Position numbers and translations under genes: made by a program
Notes under the pieces: generated by a model
The model's input: the letters and a program-made list of their open reading frames with translations, nothing else
Told to the model about the DNA's origin: nothing
Database searches by the model: none
Part shown: positions 1-8,488 of the stretch, piece after piece
Layout: each line of letters starts with the position of its first letter
Position numbering within the stretch: position 1 is the stretch's first letter
Origin: Bradyrhizobium sp. WD16
GTDB lineage: Bacteria; Pseudomonadota; Alphaproteobacteria; Rhizobiales; Xanthobacteraceae
Length of the DNA: 64,000 nt
Assembly (NCBI RefSeq): GCF_024181725.1
Contig: NZ_CP028908.1
Location: forward strand, 5,011,501-5,075,500
Direction: 5' to 3'

Positions 1-274
1 TCCGCGAACATCCACGCTCGCGGAAACGCTCGCCCTAAGATCGATCATCGATCCCGGAATCCGAAAGGGCACCACCACCATGTCGCCAGCAAGCTTGGCC
101 CCGCCCAGCCGCGGGCAAGCACATGGAACGGCGCCGGGGCCTGGCTGACACCCGAAGGCCCCTCCGGTTCGGCCGGTGCCGGCGTGCCGCTTCGTTGACA
201 AGATGGCTTGCGGCGCGTTCAAATCCCGCCGACCGCACGACAGATTGCGGCAACGAACACAAGGTGGGGAAACG

Positions 275-1942
275 ATGGCTGGGTCGCTGACCGGACAGCG
301 CGGATGGCTCGGAGCCGTGACGGGACTGCTTCTGGCGGCCCCCGCCGCGAATGCGGCAACGATGATCGGCGACGCCGGCGCGACCTGCAGCGGCCTCGCA
401 GGACCGGCGCCGCAGGCCGTGCGCATCGATTCGGCGGCGTTGCAGGCGCCCTCGCCCGTTTCCGTCTCCGAGCGCGCGCCGACCCCCGCAGCCCGCATTT
501 CCCCGGCCAATCCTGCATTCTGCAAGGTGCTCGGCCATATCGATCCGACCGACCCGAAGGCGCCGCCGATCAGGTTCGAGGTCAACCTCCCGGTCGAATG
601 GAACGGCCGCTCGCTGCAGTATGGCGGCGGCGGCTTCAATGGCGTTCTGATCACCGGGCTCGGCTTGCCGCCGGCCTACCCCTACGACAAGCCTTCGCCG
701 CTGGCCCGCGGCTTCGTCACCTACGGCACCGATTCCGGTCATGAAACGAAGCCCGGCGAGCCGCCGCAGACCTTCGCGCTCAATGCCGAAGCCTTCGAAA
801 ACTTCGCCCATCGCTCCTACAAGACGGTGCGGGATGCCGCCGTCGCCCTCATGGTGCGCACCTACGGCAGCCGGCCCGAACGCATGTATTACATGGGATC
901 GTCCGAGGGTGGCCGCGAGGGACTGACCATGGCGCAGCGCTATCCGGACGATTTCGACGGCATCTTCGCCCGCGTCCCGGTGATCAACTGGGTCGGCCTG
1001 CTGCATGGCAGCACCCGCTCGGGACTGGTGACGATGGGCGACGGCTGGATCCGTCCGGCCCAGGTCAAGCTTGTGAACGACGCCGTGCTCGAGGTTTGCG
1101 ACAAAGCCGATGGCGCCGACGATCGGTTGATCGAGAATGCGGTCGACTGCAAGGCGAAATTCGATCCCGGAACGCTGCGTTGCACTGATGGCCAGAGCGG
1201 CGATCAGTGCCTGGTCGATGCCCAGATCCGCGCGATCGAGACGCTGCATTCGAGCTACAAATTCCCGTTTGCGCTGGCCAACGGCCTTGACGATTATCCG
1301 GGCTGGGGCGTCTCGGGCGAAGACACTCCGGCCTTCGGTCCGACCGGCGGGTGGATGTCCTGGTGGCTCGGAACGGCTCCGCCGGCGCAGCCGCCGGTCC
1401 AGAGCAACGGCATCGCCTGGATCTACGGCGCCGGCGGCATCCGCTATGTGTTCGCGCGCGATCCCGAACTGGACGTCACGAAATACCGGCCCGAGGACTA
1501 CAAGGAGCGACTGCTCCAGGTCTCGCAGCTGATGGATTCGACCGATCCGGACCTGAGCCGCTTCCGCAATCGCGGCGGCAAGCTCATTGTGCTCGAGCAT
1601 ATGGCCGATTATGCGCAGAGCCCCTACGCCGGCATTCGCTATTTCGAGAATGTGCAGCGTAAACTGGGCAAGGCGGAAACCGCCCAATTCGCACGGCTCT
1701 ACACCGCACCCGGCGTCGACCATGTCGGCTCCGGCGCGCCCGCCAATGTCGACATGCTCGACGTGCTGGTCGCATGGGTGGAAAAGGGCGAGGCGCCCGC
1801 CGACCTCACGGTCGCCCAGCAGACGATCGCGCCGTCTTCGTTCGCCACTGTCAGAACACTGCCGCTTTGCCAGTGGCCGTCATGGCCCCGCTACAAGTCC
1901 GGCCCGGTCGAGGCCTCGTCGAGTTTCGCTTGCGCTCCCTGA
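275..1942 (+). CDS. Tannase/feruloyl esterase family protein, exported
   Basis: 555 residues from the ATG at 275, which has an AGGTGGGGA ribosome site and begins a clear signal peptide ending in APAANA. The nucleophile motif GSSEGG (Ser210), Asp445 (HMADY) and His483 (VDHVG) give the family triad, so an ester hydrolase acting outside the cytoplasm on plant phenolic esters is likely. The paired Cys-rich loop in the lid (VCDKADGADD, then VDCKAKFDP and LRCTDG) is also typical. Odd: family members usually carry Cys just before the Ser and just after the His, forming a disulfide (CS-D-HC motif). Here both are lost together (Ser209 and Val484). An in-frame start further upstream at 176 is possible but lacks the signal peptide at its N-terminus. 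Substrate not known. Confidence 0.88.
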   Translation: MAGSLTGQRGWLGAVTGLLLAAPAANAATMIGDAGATCSGLAGPAPQAVRIDSAALQAPSPVSVSERAPTPAARISPANPAFCKVLGHIDPTDPKAPPIRFEVNLPVEWNGRSLQYGGGGFNGVLITGLGLPPAYPYDKPSPLARGFVTYGTDSGHETKPGEPPQTFALNAEAFENFAHRSYKTVRDAAVALMVRTYGSRPERMYYMGSSEGGREGLTMAQRYPDDFDGIFARVPVINWVGLLHGSTRSGLVTMGDGWIRPAQVKLVNDAVLEVCDKADGADDRLIENAVDCKAKFDPGTLRCTDGQSGDQCLVDAQIRAIETLHSSYKFPFALANGLDDYPGWGVSGEDTPAFGPTGGWMSWWLGTAPPAQPPVQSNGIAWIYGAGGIRYVFARDPELDVTKYRPEDYKERLLQVSQLMDSTDPDLSRFRNRGGKLIVLEHMADYAQSPYAGIRYFENVQRKLGKAETAQFARLYTAPGVDHVGSGAPANVDMLDVLVAWVEKGEAPADLTVAQQTIAPSSFATVRTLPLCQWPSWPRYKSGPVEASSSFACAP

Positions 1943-1970
1943 ACGTCGGCGTCGCTAGAGCAGACTCCGA

Positions 1971-2576
1971 TCAAGGTGGATCATATCCGCATGCGGCGAA
2001 GTAGTTTGCGCATTGGGCGGGCTTGAAGATGTCGGCGCAGGTTTCGAGGGCGCGCATCAGGGCGGCGACGGTTCGCTCGGCGATTTTGCGCAAATGCGCT
2101 TTCAGCTTGGAAAACGCCTTCTCGATCGGGTTCATGTCGGGGCTATAGGGCGGGAGGTAGAGCAGCTCGGCGCCCGCGGCCTCGATCAACTCCTTGACCC
2201 GCGGCCCCTTGTGGGCGGACAGATTGTCCATGACGACAACGTCGCCTTTCGTGAGGGTAGGAACGAGGCAGTGTTCCACCCAGTCCTCGAACAGGGCGGC
2301 GGTGATCGGACGATCATAGGTCTTCGCCGCCACGAGCCCGCGAAGGCGGATGCCGGCGACGAGCGTGACCGTCTTGTAATGGCCGTGCGGCACGCCGACG
2401 CGCAACCGCCGTCCGCGCCGGCAACGCCCACCTTTGCGCGCCAAATTGGTCGAGGCGCCCGTTTCGTCGATGAAGACGAGCTTCTCGGGATCGAGATCGA
2501 GCTGTCGCTCGAACCATTCGAGGCGTTGCTTCAGGACGTCCGGCCGCTGCTGCTCCGAGGCGTGTGCGGTCTTTTT
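1971..2576 (-). CDS. IS630 transposase, downstream frame (DDE catalytic part)
   Basis: Translated by -1 slippage on the A run at 2572-2578; the frame has no good start of its own until an internal start near 2444. After the slip it continues KTAHASEQQRPDVLKQRLE and then VFIDETGAS (first catalytic Asp), VVMDNLSAHK (second Asp) and PIEKAFSKLKAHLR (Glu). All three acidic residues of the DDE site are present, so the transposase looks functional. Ends DPP-stop just inside the left inverted repeat. Confidence 0.83.
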   Translation of the reverse strand, partial: KKTAHASEQQRPDVLKQRLEWFERQLDLDPEKLVFIDETGASTNLARKGGRCRRGRRLRVGVPHGHYKTVTLVAGIRLRGLVAAKTYDRPITAALFEDWVEHCLVPTLTKGDVVVMDNLSAHKGPRVKELIEAAGAELLYLPPYSPDMNPIEKAFSKLKAHLRKIAERTVAALMRALETCADIFKPAQCANYFAACGYDPP

Positions 2577-2932
2577 TTAAACGTGACGCCATGACGGTCG
2601 AAGAAGCGCCACAGCACGGAACTCGAAAAATGCTCGCCACAATTCCTGATCAGACGTTCCTGGATCTCCAGCAGGGTGACGTCCGGCGTGCGCCGGATCA
2701 GCCCCATCAGGTAGCCGTGATGGGCTTCGATGCGGCCGGAGCGGCGATCGCCTCCAGTCGACTTCGGCGACATTTCTCCCGTCGTCTCGAATTGCTTGAC
2801 CCAGCGCACGGCGCTCGCAATGCTGACTTCGAAACGCTTCGCCGCCGCATTGCGCGACAGCCCGCCCGAGACGACAGCCTCCACCACTCGTTTGCGAAGA
2901 TCGTCGGAAAGCGCCATTCCAGCCGCCTCCAT
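2531..2932 (-). CDS. IS630 transposase, upstream frame (helix-turn-helix part)
   Basis: 133-residue frame with a helix-turn-helix DNA-binding region (LSDDLRKRVVEAVVSGG, then RNAAAKRFEVS) and the linker IEAHHGYLMGLIRRTPDVTL typical of IS630 orfA. Near its end the mRNA reads TTT AAA AAA AGA: a run of seven A (complement of 2572-2578) followed by G, a standard A_AAA_AAG slippery heptamer. Slipping back one base joins this frame to the catalytic frame downstream. Without slipping the frame ends shortly afterwards with PRSSSGRTS. Expected to bind the terminal repeats. Confidence 0.85.
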   Translation of the reverse strand: MEAAGMALSDDLRKRVVEAVVSGGLSRNAAAKRFEVSIASAVRWVKQFETTGEMSPKSTGGDRRSGRIEAHHGYLMGLIRRTPDVTLLEIQERLIRNCGEHFSSSVLWRFFDRHGVTFKKRPHTPRSSSGRTS

Positions 2933-3008
2933 TCTGCGGCAGGAATCATGAATCAGATGTCAGCCGATTCGGGAATCCTGATTCGATTCACATCGCTCGG
3001 AGCCTGCT

Positions 3009-3336
3009 CTAGTGTCCCGTCTCCGAATTACCGCCTCGTTTGCCTCACCCTCGCACGGTCATTCGGAGACATCGGGACACTAGCAAAATCAAAAAGCTAG
3101 TGTGGCTTAGGTCTCGCAATTGCCTACAGGGGCTTGCCGCAAAGGGCATAGGCAATTGCGAGACGCCACACTAGTGTCCCGTCTCCGAATTACCGCTTCG
3201 TTTGCCTCACCCTCGCACGGTCATTCGGAGACATCGGGACACTAGCAAAATCAAAAAGCTAGTGTGGCTTAGGTCTCGCAATTGCCTACAGGGGCTTGCC
3301 GCAAAGGGCATAGGCAATTGCGAGACGCCACACTAG
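3009..3336. repeat. CTAG-bounded palindrome array A-B-A-B
   Basis: Two head-to-tail copies of a 162-bp unit. Palindrome A is 3009-3083 and 3171-3245 (75 bp; arms CTAGTGTCCCGTCTCCGAAT and complement). Palindrome B is 3097-3174 and 3259-3336 (78 bp; arms CTAGTGTGGCTTAGGTCTCG with GCAATTGCC). A and B are parted by CAAAATCAAAAAG; B and the next A share one CTAG. The whole 3013-3366 gap holds nothing else. The structure suggests non-autonomous IS630-type elements; as RNA each copy would form a long hairpin. Confidence 0.9.
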
Positions 3337-3366
3337 CCCGGCCGCGAACATCCTGCGCTGGCGCGC

Positions 3367-4428
3367 TCACGACAGCAATTTGAACGGCAATCCGGACAGC
3401 AGCGCGCGGACGTAGCGCTTCTTCTGGTAGTAGCCGTTGAGCGAAACGCGCGGAAGCGCGGTCAGACGCTCGAGGCTTGCGGCACCGAGAACGCCCGGCT
3501 GGGTCGTCACCGCGACAGCAAACCCGCAGGTCCGCGCAGCGCTCGCCTCGCGAGCGCCGACCGCGTTTCGCCCGCCGTAAGGATAGGCAAGAGACCCGGG
3601 CCGACGACCGCAATAAGCCGCGACCGCGTTGGCGGATTGCCGGAGTTCGCGCATCAGGCGCTCGGGGCCGACCCGCTTGAGATTGGCGTGGGTCAGGGTA
3701 TGAGCGCCGATTCCGACCAGAGGATCACTTGCCGCCAGCCGCGTCAGCTCCGACGCGGTCATGATCTCGTCGTCGACAATCCGCCGCCCGTCGACGCCAC
3801 ACGCCTGCGCCGCGCGTTCGATCGCGGCGACGGCCTGATCTTCGTCGACGCGCTGGACGAAGTCAGCCAGTCTTTCGAAAGCAATCCACTTTTCGCCGAG
3901 CAATGCGCACCGCACCGTCTCCACACCGTTGCCGAAATCGAACGGGAACGAGGCGGACGCGCGGATCAGAGCCTCGGCGCTCTCCCACCAAATGGTCGTG
4001 GTCCGCTCGACGAAGCCCGGCGTCACGAAAATCGTATAAGGCACGCGATGCTTGCGGAATACCGGCGCCGCATATCTTTCGTTGTCGCGATAGCCGTCAT
4101 CGAGCGTCACGCAGAACAGCTTGCGCTGGTCCGTCGGATCGCTCAGCACCGCGGGCAATTCCTCCAGGCGCACCGCATGGAGGCCCGCCTCGCGCGCGAC
4201 GGCCAGGGCGTCGTCGAGAAACTCCGGGGTCACCGCCAGGTGCCGGTTGGGCTCGAACGCAAAATTGCGTTCCGGCCTGACATGGTGGAGCGTGAAGATG
4301 ACGCCGCGGCCGGCAGCCGAGGTGGCGAAGCGGCCGGCGCCGGTCGCGGCGACGAACTCCAGGCCCGCCCTGATGGCGAGCTGCTTCATCGACCGCCTCG
4401 CGGTCGAGATCAAGACCTCGGAGATCAT
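3367..4428 (-). CDS. Polysaccharide deacetylase (NodB-type) family protein
   Basis: 353 residues, carbohydrate esterase family 4 fold. Metal-site motifs are visible: TLDDGYRD (Asp110, Asp111) and the second motif GAHTLTHANL (His242, His246), followed by LAYPYGG. The deacetylated sugar is unknown; such enzymes act on cell-wall or capsular amino sugars. Thirty bases downstream of the acetyltransferase gene on the same strand, so probably co-transcribed with it; together they suggest surface glycan modification. No signal peptide seen, though the N-terminus is basic. Confidence 0.85.
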   Translation of the reverse strand: MISEVLISTARRSMKQLAIRAGLEFVAATGAGRFATSAAGRGVIFTLHHVRPERNFAFEPNRHLAVTPEFLDDALAVAREAGLHAVRLEELPAVLSDPTDQRKLFCVTLDDGYRDNERYAAPVFRKHRVPYTIFVTPGFVERTTTIWWESAEALIRASASFPFDFGNGVETVRCALLGEKWIAFERLADFVQRVDEDQAVAAIERAAQACGVDGRRIVDDEIMTASELTRLAASDPLVGIGAHTLTHANLKRVGPERLMRELRQSANAVAAYCGRRPGSLAYPYGGRNAVGAREASAARTCGFAVAVTTQPGVLGAASLERLTALPRVSLNGYYQKKRYVRALLSGLPFKLLS

Positions 4429-4458
4429 CGGTGCGATCCTCTTCCCGCCCTCGCCGGC

Positions 4459-5397
4459 TCAGGCATAGTCGAAGTCGATCAGTTCATAGCGATCGAGACG
4501 GAAACGTGCCTGCTCCGGCTGGAAATCCCGGACCTGCACCAGCATCGGCGATGGGCGGACCCTTCGCGGCAGAACGATGCCGGGGCAGCGGGGAAGCTTG
4601 TCGTTGACCCCGACATAGACGAACAGGCTGCACCCCCACATCCGGCAAGCCGCGCGCACCGCATCGCGCAGCTCGTCCTGCGACGCACGACAGCCGGTCC
4701 GAACCAGGAACCCGCACAACAAAGTATGGAGGATTCCCCTGGATCGGCCCAGAAGCGATATCAGAAGCAGATTGCCGACGATGTGGATGCCGTAGTCACG
4801 CCCGGGACGAGAGAGACGATCGAACAGGATCGTCTCGTCCCAGATCAATCCGTCGTCGGACGCGGCGGTGCGGAATTGCGCCAGGAGAGGCATAAGCCGG
4901 TCGCGCTCGCGCAGGTCGAACCGAAACGATATCGCGTCTTGCGCGGCCGGCCGGCGCAGGCAGATCCCGACGCTGACGGGCAGCACGAGATGGGTCTGCA
5001 GTTCGAAGAAGTACGCATTGACACCCACCGCCTTCGCATTGGGCATGCCGATCGCAAAGCGAATTCCCTGGCTGATGAACTGCCGTTCGACCTCGTCGTA
5101 GAGCGCTCGAAGCGATTGCTTACCGCGATACCCGGGAAGGATGAACAGATCGACCAGCTGCGCCGCCGTCTCCCGCTTGCCATTCACGGTCAGCATCTGC
5201 CGGACCAGGGCGATCTGGCCGACCTTGCGCCCTCCGTCACGGAGCGACACGACCGTCGTCCCAAGCGAAAAGGCGTGCGCGTAAAGCCACTCGAGGCGAG
5301 CGGGCTGTATTGCCTCGCCGTGCGCGAACGCCTGCGTCATCAGTTCCGCGGTGACGACGTAGTCGATCTCTTGCTCGCACGCGACGGTTAGGGTCAT
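4459..5397 (-). CDS. GNAT-like N-acetyltransferase
   Basis: 312 residues. Residues around 50-110 carry a GNAT-type core: QIALVRQMLTVNGKRETAAQ, LVDLFILPGYRGKQSLRAL (acetyl-CoA loop, degenerate) and FAIGMPNAKAVGVNAYF. The C-terminal 150 residues are not recognised and contain several Cys. It is first in a likely two-gene operon with the deacetylase. A short-chain sugar or peptide acyl acceptor is plausible from this context only. A palindromic site lies 40 bp upstream. Confidence 0.65.
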   Translation of the reverse strand: MTLTVACEQEIDYVVTAELMTQAFAHGEAIQPARLEWLYAHAFSLGTTVVSLRDGGRKVGQIALVRQMLTVNGKRETAAQLVDLFILPGYRGKQSLRALYDEVERQFISQGIRFAIGMPNAKAVGVNAYFFELQTHLVLPVSVGICLRRPAAQDAISFRFDLRERDRLMPLLAQFRTAASDDGLIWDETILFDRLSRPGRDYGIHIVGNLLLISLLGRSRGILHTLLCGFLVRTGCRASQDELRDAVRAACRMWGCSLFVYVGVNDKLPRCPGIVLPRRVRPSPMLVQVRDFQPEQARFRLDRYELIDFDYA

Positions 5398-5436
5398 GGC
5401 TCATCGGTTATCGAGGGGAGGCCTCATTCTGGCGGC

Positions 5437-5454
5437 ACACTATTGACATAGTGT
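5437..5454. promoter_or_regulatory. 18-bp palindrome upstream of the acetyltransferase gene
   Basis: ACACTAT-TGAC-ATAGTGT, perfect 7-bp arms, 40 bp from the start at 5397. Position and symmetry suggest an operator for a dimeric regulator; none is known. The rest of the 5398-5692 gap shows no gene. Confidence 0.4.
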
Positions 5455-5692
5455 TGAGATCGACCGCTCCGATCGCAATTCCCGCCACGCCGGATCGAGC
5501 GGCCGACAACCGCAAGTCTGCCGAGCGCGGTGCACCAGAACGCTCGGGAAAGATCACAATCGGTGGTTGATGTGTCGTCGCCGCACTGGAACCAGGCCGT
5601 TCCAGCGAACGGCTGCGGTCGCCGCCGTCGGCCGAGGCAAACCCGCCATTGATGCCGCAGTGCGGTAGCGATGGTGCCTCCTCACCCCGGCT

Positions 5693-6373
5693 TCAGGCGC
5701 GCGGATCGCTCAATGCCCCGTCCAGGCCGCCATCCGCGGTCAAGATCCCCTGCCTCAGCGCCAGCAGGACGAGCTGGATGTCGGAGGCGACGCCGAGCTT
5801 GCCCTTGATCAGGTAGTGCGTGTTGGCCACCGTCTTGTGGCTGAGATTGAGCGTGCCGGCGATCTCCGCGGTGGTCTTTTCGGCAAGCAGGAGACGCAGG
5901 ATCTCGAATTCGCGCGGCGACAGCACGTCGGTGGCGGCCGGCGCCTCGGCGATCCGGCTCAGCGCCAGCTCGTGGTCGACGTCGGCGCTGAGTGCCACCT
6001 TGCCCTGCAGCACCTCGAAGATCGCGCGCACCAGCGCGTTGGGCGGGCTGCTTTTGGTGACGTAGCCCCTCGCCCCCGCCCGGATCGCCTGGACTGCGTA
6101 GGCGGCGTTCTGATGCATGGTGAAGACCAGGACCCGGGCGGCGGCGTCCCATTGCCGGATTCGCCTGATGGCCTCGACGCCGCCGAACCCCGGCATGCTG
6201 AGATCCATGATGACGAGGCCGGGTCTCACCGTCTTGAACAGGCGATAGGCCTCGGCGCCATCGCCCGCCTCGGCGACGACCCTCAACCCCGGCTGTTTCT
6301 GCAACAGCGACCGATAGCCTTCGCGGACCACCGCGTGGTCGTCGACGAGCATGATGGTCGCGCTCGCGCTCAC
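5693..6373 (-). CDS. NarL/FixJ-family response regulator
   Basis: 226 residues. Receiver domain at 1-120 with Asp11/Asp12, phospho-acceptor Asp57 (VIMDLSMPG), Thr85 and Lys107. A LuxR-type helix-turn-helix follows (LSPREFEILRLLLAEKTTAEI then LNLSHKTVANTHYLIKGKLG). Its start overlaps the stop of the upstream histidine kinase by 4 bases, so the two form a translationally coupled pair. Likely targets are the divergent small exported proteins at 7951-9028. From memory, such pairs with DUF2380/DUF3280 proteins occur near PQQ alcohol dehydrogenase genes in this order; none is in the window. Confidence 0.9.
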   Translation of the reverse strand: MSASATIMLVDDHAVVREGYRSLLQKQPGLRVVAEAGDGAEAYRLFKTVRPGLVIMDLSMPGFGGVEAIRRIRQWDAAARVLVFTMHQNAAYAVQAIRAGARGYVTKSSPPNALVRAIFEVLQGKVALSADVDHELALSRIAEAPAATDVLSPREFEILRLLLAEKTTAEIAGTLNLSHKTVANTHYLIKGKLGVASDIQLVLLALRQGILTADGGLDGALSDPRA

Positions 6374-7806
6374 GCCGCCGCCATCGCCAGGTCCGGATCC
6401 ACCGCGGCCGGCGGCACCGGAATCTGCGCCCGCAGCACCAGCCCGCCTGGATGCAGCACCTCGAAGTCCAATCGGCCGCCAAGCGCGCCGATGCGCTCAC
6501 GCATGCCCAACAGTCCCAGTCCGGCTTTCATCGAGAGATCGCCGTCCGCTTTGCCGTCGTCCGCGACGGCGAGTTCGATGCAATGCGGCCGATCCGGCGG
6601 TGGCGGCTCCTGCATGCGCAGGCGAACCACGACGTTCGACGCCTGTGCATGCTTGGCCGCATTGGTGATCGCCTCCTGCGCGATCCGATAAAGGCTTGCC
6701 GCGAACTCGCCCGGAAGGCGATCGAACCGCCCTTCCAGTTCGATCGAAAACCGCGTCCGCCCTCCGGCGCGGCTGTTCCATCCCGCAACGAGACCCTCGA
6801 GGCTCGCGGCAAGGCCAAGCTCCTCGACGTCCGGTGGCCGAAGCCTCAACAGCGCCCCGCGCAGCACCTCCATCATATGGGCCGCCGTCCGCGCGATGCT
6901 CCGGCACTCCGGCACGAGCGCCGGACAGCTGTCGTGCGCCGTCTGGGCTGCGGAGGCGGCCACCGCGCCGATCGCCGCGAGGCACTGCCCGAACTCGTCA
7001 TGGAGCTCCCGCGCAAGGTGCCGCCGCTCCTCGTCCTGGACCTCGATCAAGCGGCGGGTCAGCGCGTTGCGCTCCGCCAGCGTCGTCTCGAGGCTGCCCG
7101 CCAGATGATTGAACACGTCGCCGACCGCCGACAGCTCGGCGAGATCGAGCGGCGGCAGGCGGGCGGACAGATCGCCCGCCGCGAGGCGCTCGAGACCGGC
7201 GCGGATCGTGCGGGTCGGCCGCAGCGCGCTTGCCAGCGCCGCATAGACCAGCACGCAGAGCCCGAGCAGCGTGCCGGCCATCACCGCCACCAGCCGGCTG
7301 GTTTCGCGCCAGCTCTGCCCGATCAGGCTCTGCGGATCGGTCGATACCACAACCTCGCCCTTCGCCTCGCCGCGCAGCGGGACCGGGCGAACCGCCTGCA
7401 CGTCGGCATCGAGCAGGCGACGGTAAAGTGCCGCGAAGAGCCACGGCGCCGCCGTGTCAGCGGGGTCCGCGCCGCTGCACAGGCGCTGGCGCAGGTCGCC
7501 GCCCCGGTCGCGATAGGCAATGCACAGGCCCGGCGCCATGACCACCGCGGCGATCGGCTGCAGATCGGGGAAGCTGACCAGCCCGCTCTTGATCCAGGAA
7601 TTCTGGCCGGTTTGCAGCGAGAGGTCCCTGGCGGCGAGGTCCGCCATCCAGTCCGCCCGCGCCCGCGCCGAACGGCTGGTCTCGAACACGACGTAGGCCG
7701 CGGCGGCGGTGAAACACAACGCCGCCATGGCGGCGACCCGCAATGCCAATCGAAGTTTCAGATCGAGCCTCGGCGTCGGCATGGCATGCTCTTGCGACAT
7801 TGGCAT
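6370..7806 (-). CDS. NarX/UhpB-type membrane sensor histidine kinase
   Basis: 478 residues. Transmembrane segments at about 22-45 and 190-212 bracket a periplasmic sensor region of about 145 residues. HAMP follows (TRTIRAGLERLAAGDLSARL), then a HisKA_3 dimerisation domain with ERRHLARELHDEFGQ, whose His is the expected phosphorylation site, and an HATPase domain (AQEAITNAAKHA, LGLLGMRERIGALGG). The start at 7806 has CTCCAGG before it; starts two and seven residues in are possible. Cognate regulator is the overlapping downstream gene. Confidence 0.9.
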   Translation of the reverse strand: MPMSQEHAMPTPRLDLKLRLALRVAAMAALCFTAAAAYVVFETSRSARARADWMADLAARDLSLQTGQNSWIKSGLVSFPDLQPIAAVVMAPGLCIAYRDRGGDLRQRLCSGADPADTAAPWLFAALYRRLLDADVQAVRPVPLRGEAKGEVVVSTDPQSLIGQSWRETSRLVAVMAGTLLGLCVLVYAALASALRPTRTIRAGLERLAAGDLSARLPPLDLAELSAVGDVFNHLAGSLETTLAERNALTRRLIEVQDEERRHLARELHDEFGQCLAAIGAVAASAAQTAHDSCPALVPECRSIARTAAHMMEVLRGALLRLRPPDVEELGLAASLEGLVAGWNSRAGGRTRFSIELEGRFDRLPGEFAASLYRIAQEAITNAAKHAQASNVVVRLRMQEPPPPDRPHCIELAVADDGKADGDLSMKAGLGLLGMRERIGALGGRLDFEVLHPGGLVLRAQIPVPPAAVDPDLAMAAA

Positions 7807-7841
7807 CGCCTGGAGCCTAACGCCGGGAACGGGCGCGCGGA

Positions 7842-7879
7842 AGCACCCGCGCCGCGGTCGGGCAATTTTCCCGGGTGCT
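7842..7879. promoter_or_regulatory. Inverted repeat in divergent promoter region
   Basis: AGCACCCG (7842-7849) and CGGGTGCT (7872-7879), separated by 22 bases, lie between the divergent kinase gene and the exported-protein gene at 7951. Could be a binding site for the response regulator or a transcript hairpin. Confidence 0.3.
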
Positions 7880-7950
7880 GCCGGGCGGCTTTCGCTTTCT
7901 CGCCTTCGGGATTACGCCCAAGCTGACGGCGAAACGAAAGGCATTGCGAC

Positions 7951-8454
7951 ATGCGAAACCTCCTGTTGCGGTCGGTGGCCCTCGGCCTGTTGCTCGCGCC
8001 CTGCTGCGGTTCGGCCGACGACAAGGTCGCCCACAACGCCGTGATCGCGGTGGTCGATTTCGACTACACCGATGGCTCCGGCGAGATGCGGGATCAAAGC
8101 CAGGAGCATGCGGCGCGCCTCGCCGCCTTCATGACCGCGCTGCGCAACGACCTCTCGGCGCGCGCCAATCTGCGCGTCGTCGCCCCCAGTTGCAGTCCCG
8201 AACCGTGCGCGCCCGCCGGCCCGCGCGACGATCTTCTCGCGGCGGCCCGCGCGGCCGGCGCGAGCATTGTGTTGGTCGGGGGCGTCCACAAGACGAGCAC
8301 GCTGGTGCAATGGGCGAATGTCGAGGCGATCGACGCCGCCACCGGGCGGATCCTGTTCCACAAGCTGTTCAGCTTCCGCGGCGACAACGACGAAGCCTGG
8401 CGCCGGGCCGAGTCCTTCATCGCCGGCGAGATCGTGGCGCTGCCGCCGTCGTGA
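7951..8454 (+). CDS. DUF2380/DUF3280-like exported protein
   Basis: 167 residues; signal peptide at 1-22 ending near CCGSADD. The body resembles the DUF2380 family: VIAVVDFDYTDGSGE, a two-Cys stretch (PSCSPEPCAPAG), AGASIVLVGGVHKTSTLVQW and a Trp-rich end. The fold is reminiscent of TolB-like N-domains used for periplasmic assembly, but function is not established. Followed 34 bases later by a second, related exported protein, and divergent from the sensor kinase. Confidence 0.6.
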   Translation: MRNLLLRSVALGLLLAPCCGSADDKVAHNAVIAVVDFDYTDGSGEMRDQSQEHAARLAAFMTALRNDLSARANLRVVAPSCSPEPCAPAGPRDDLLAAARAAGASIVLVGGVHKTSTLVQWANVEAIDAATGRILFHKLFSFRGDNDEAWRRAESFIAGEIVALPPS

Positions 8455-8488
8455 ATGGCGGCGGCAGCAGTCGCGCGAGGGAACGACC

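Larger units (their letters stand above)
1958..3009 (-). mobile_element. IS630-family insertion sequence
   Basis: Ends are imperfect inverted repeats: left GAGCAGACTCCGATCAAGGTG, right (read inward) GAGCAGGCTCCGAGCGATGTG, sharing most positions (first 20 bases compared). The element is flanked on both sides by CTAG (1955-1958 and 3009-3012), fitting a TA duplication at a CTAG target, which is the known preference of IS630. It carries two overlapping transposase frames joined by a predicted -1 frameshift. The right CTAG is also the left end of the first palindrome of the next array, so the two elements abut at a shared target site. Confidence 0.87.

Noticed and set aside
35-1723. Long open frame on the minus strand opposite the tannase gene
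   Set aside because: It has no domain-like sequence, is rich in Arg, Gly and His as expected for an antisense shadow in GC-rich DNA, and the plus-strand gene has clear family motifs.
3009-3336. CRISPR array
   Set aside because: Repeats are long palindromes without unique spacers of fixed length, and no cas genes are present.
3637-5391. 584-residue plus-strand frame over the deacetylase and acetyltransferase genes
   Set aside because: Shadow frame: covers two recognisable minus-strand genes and has antisense-type composition.
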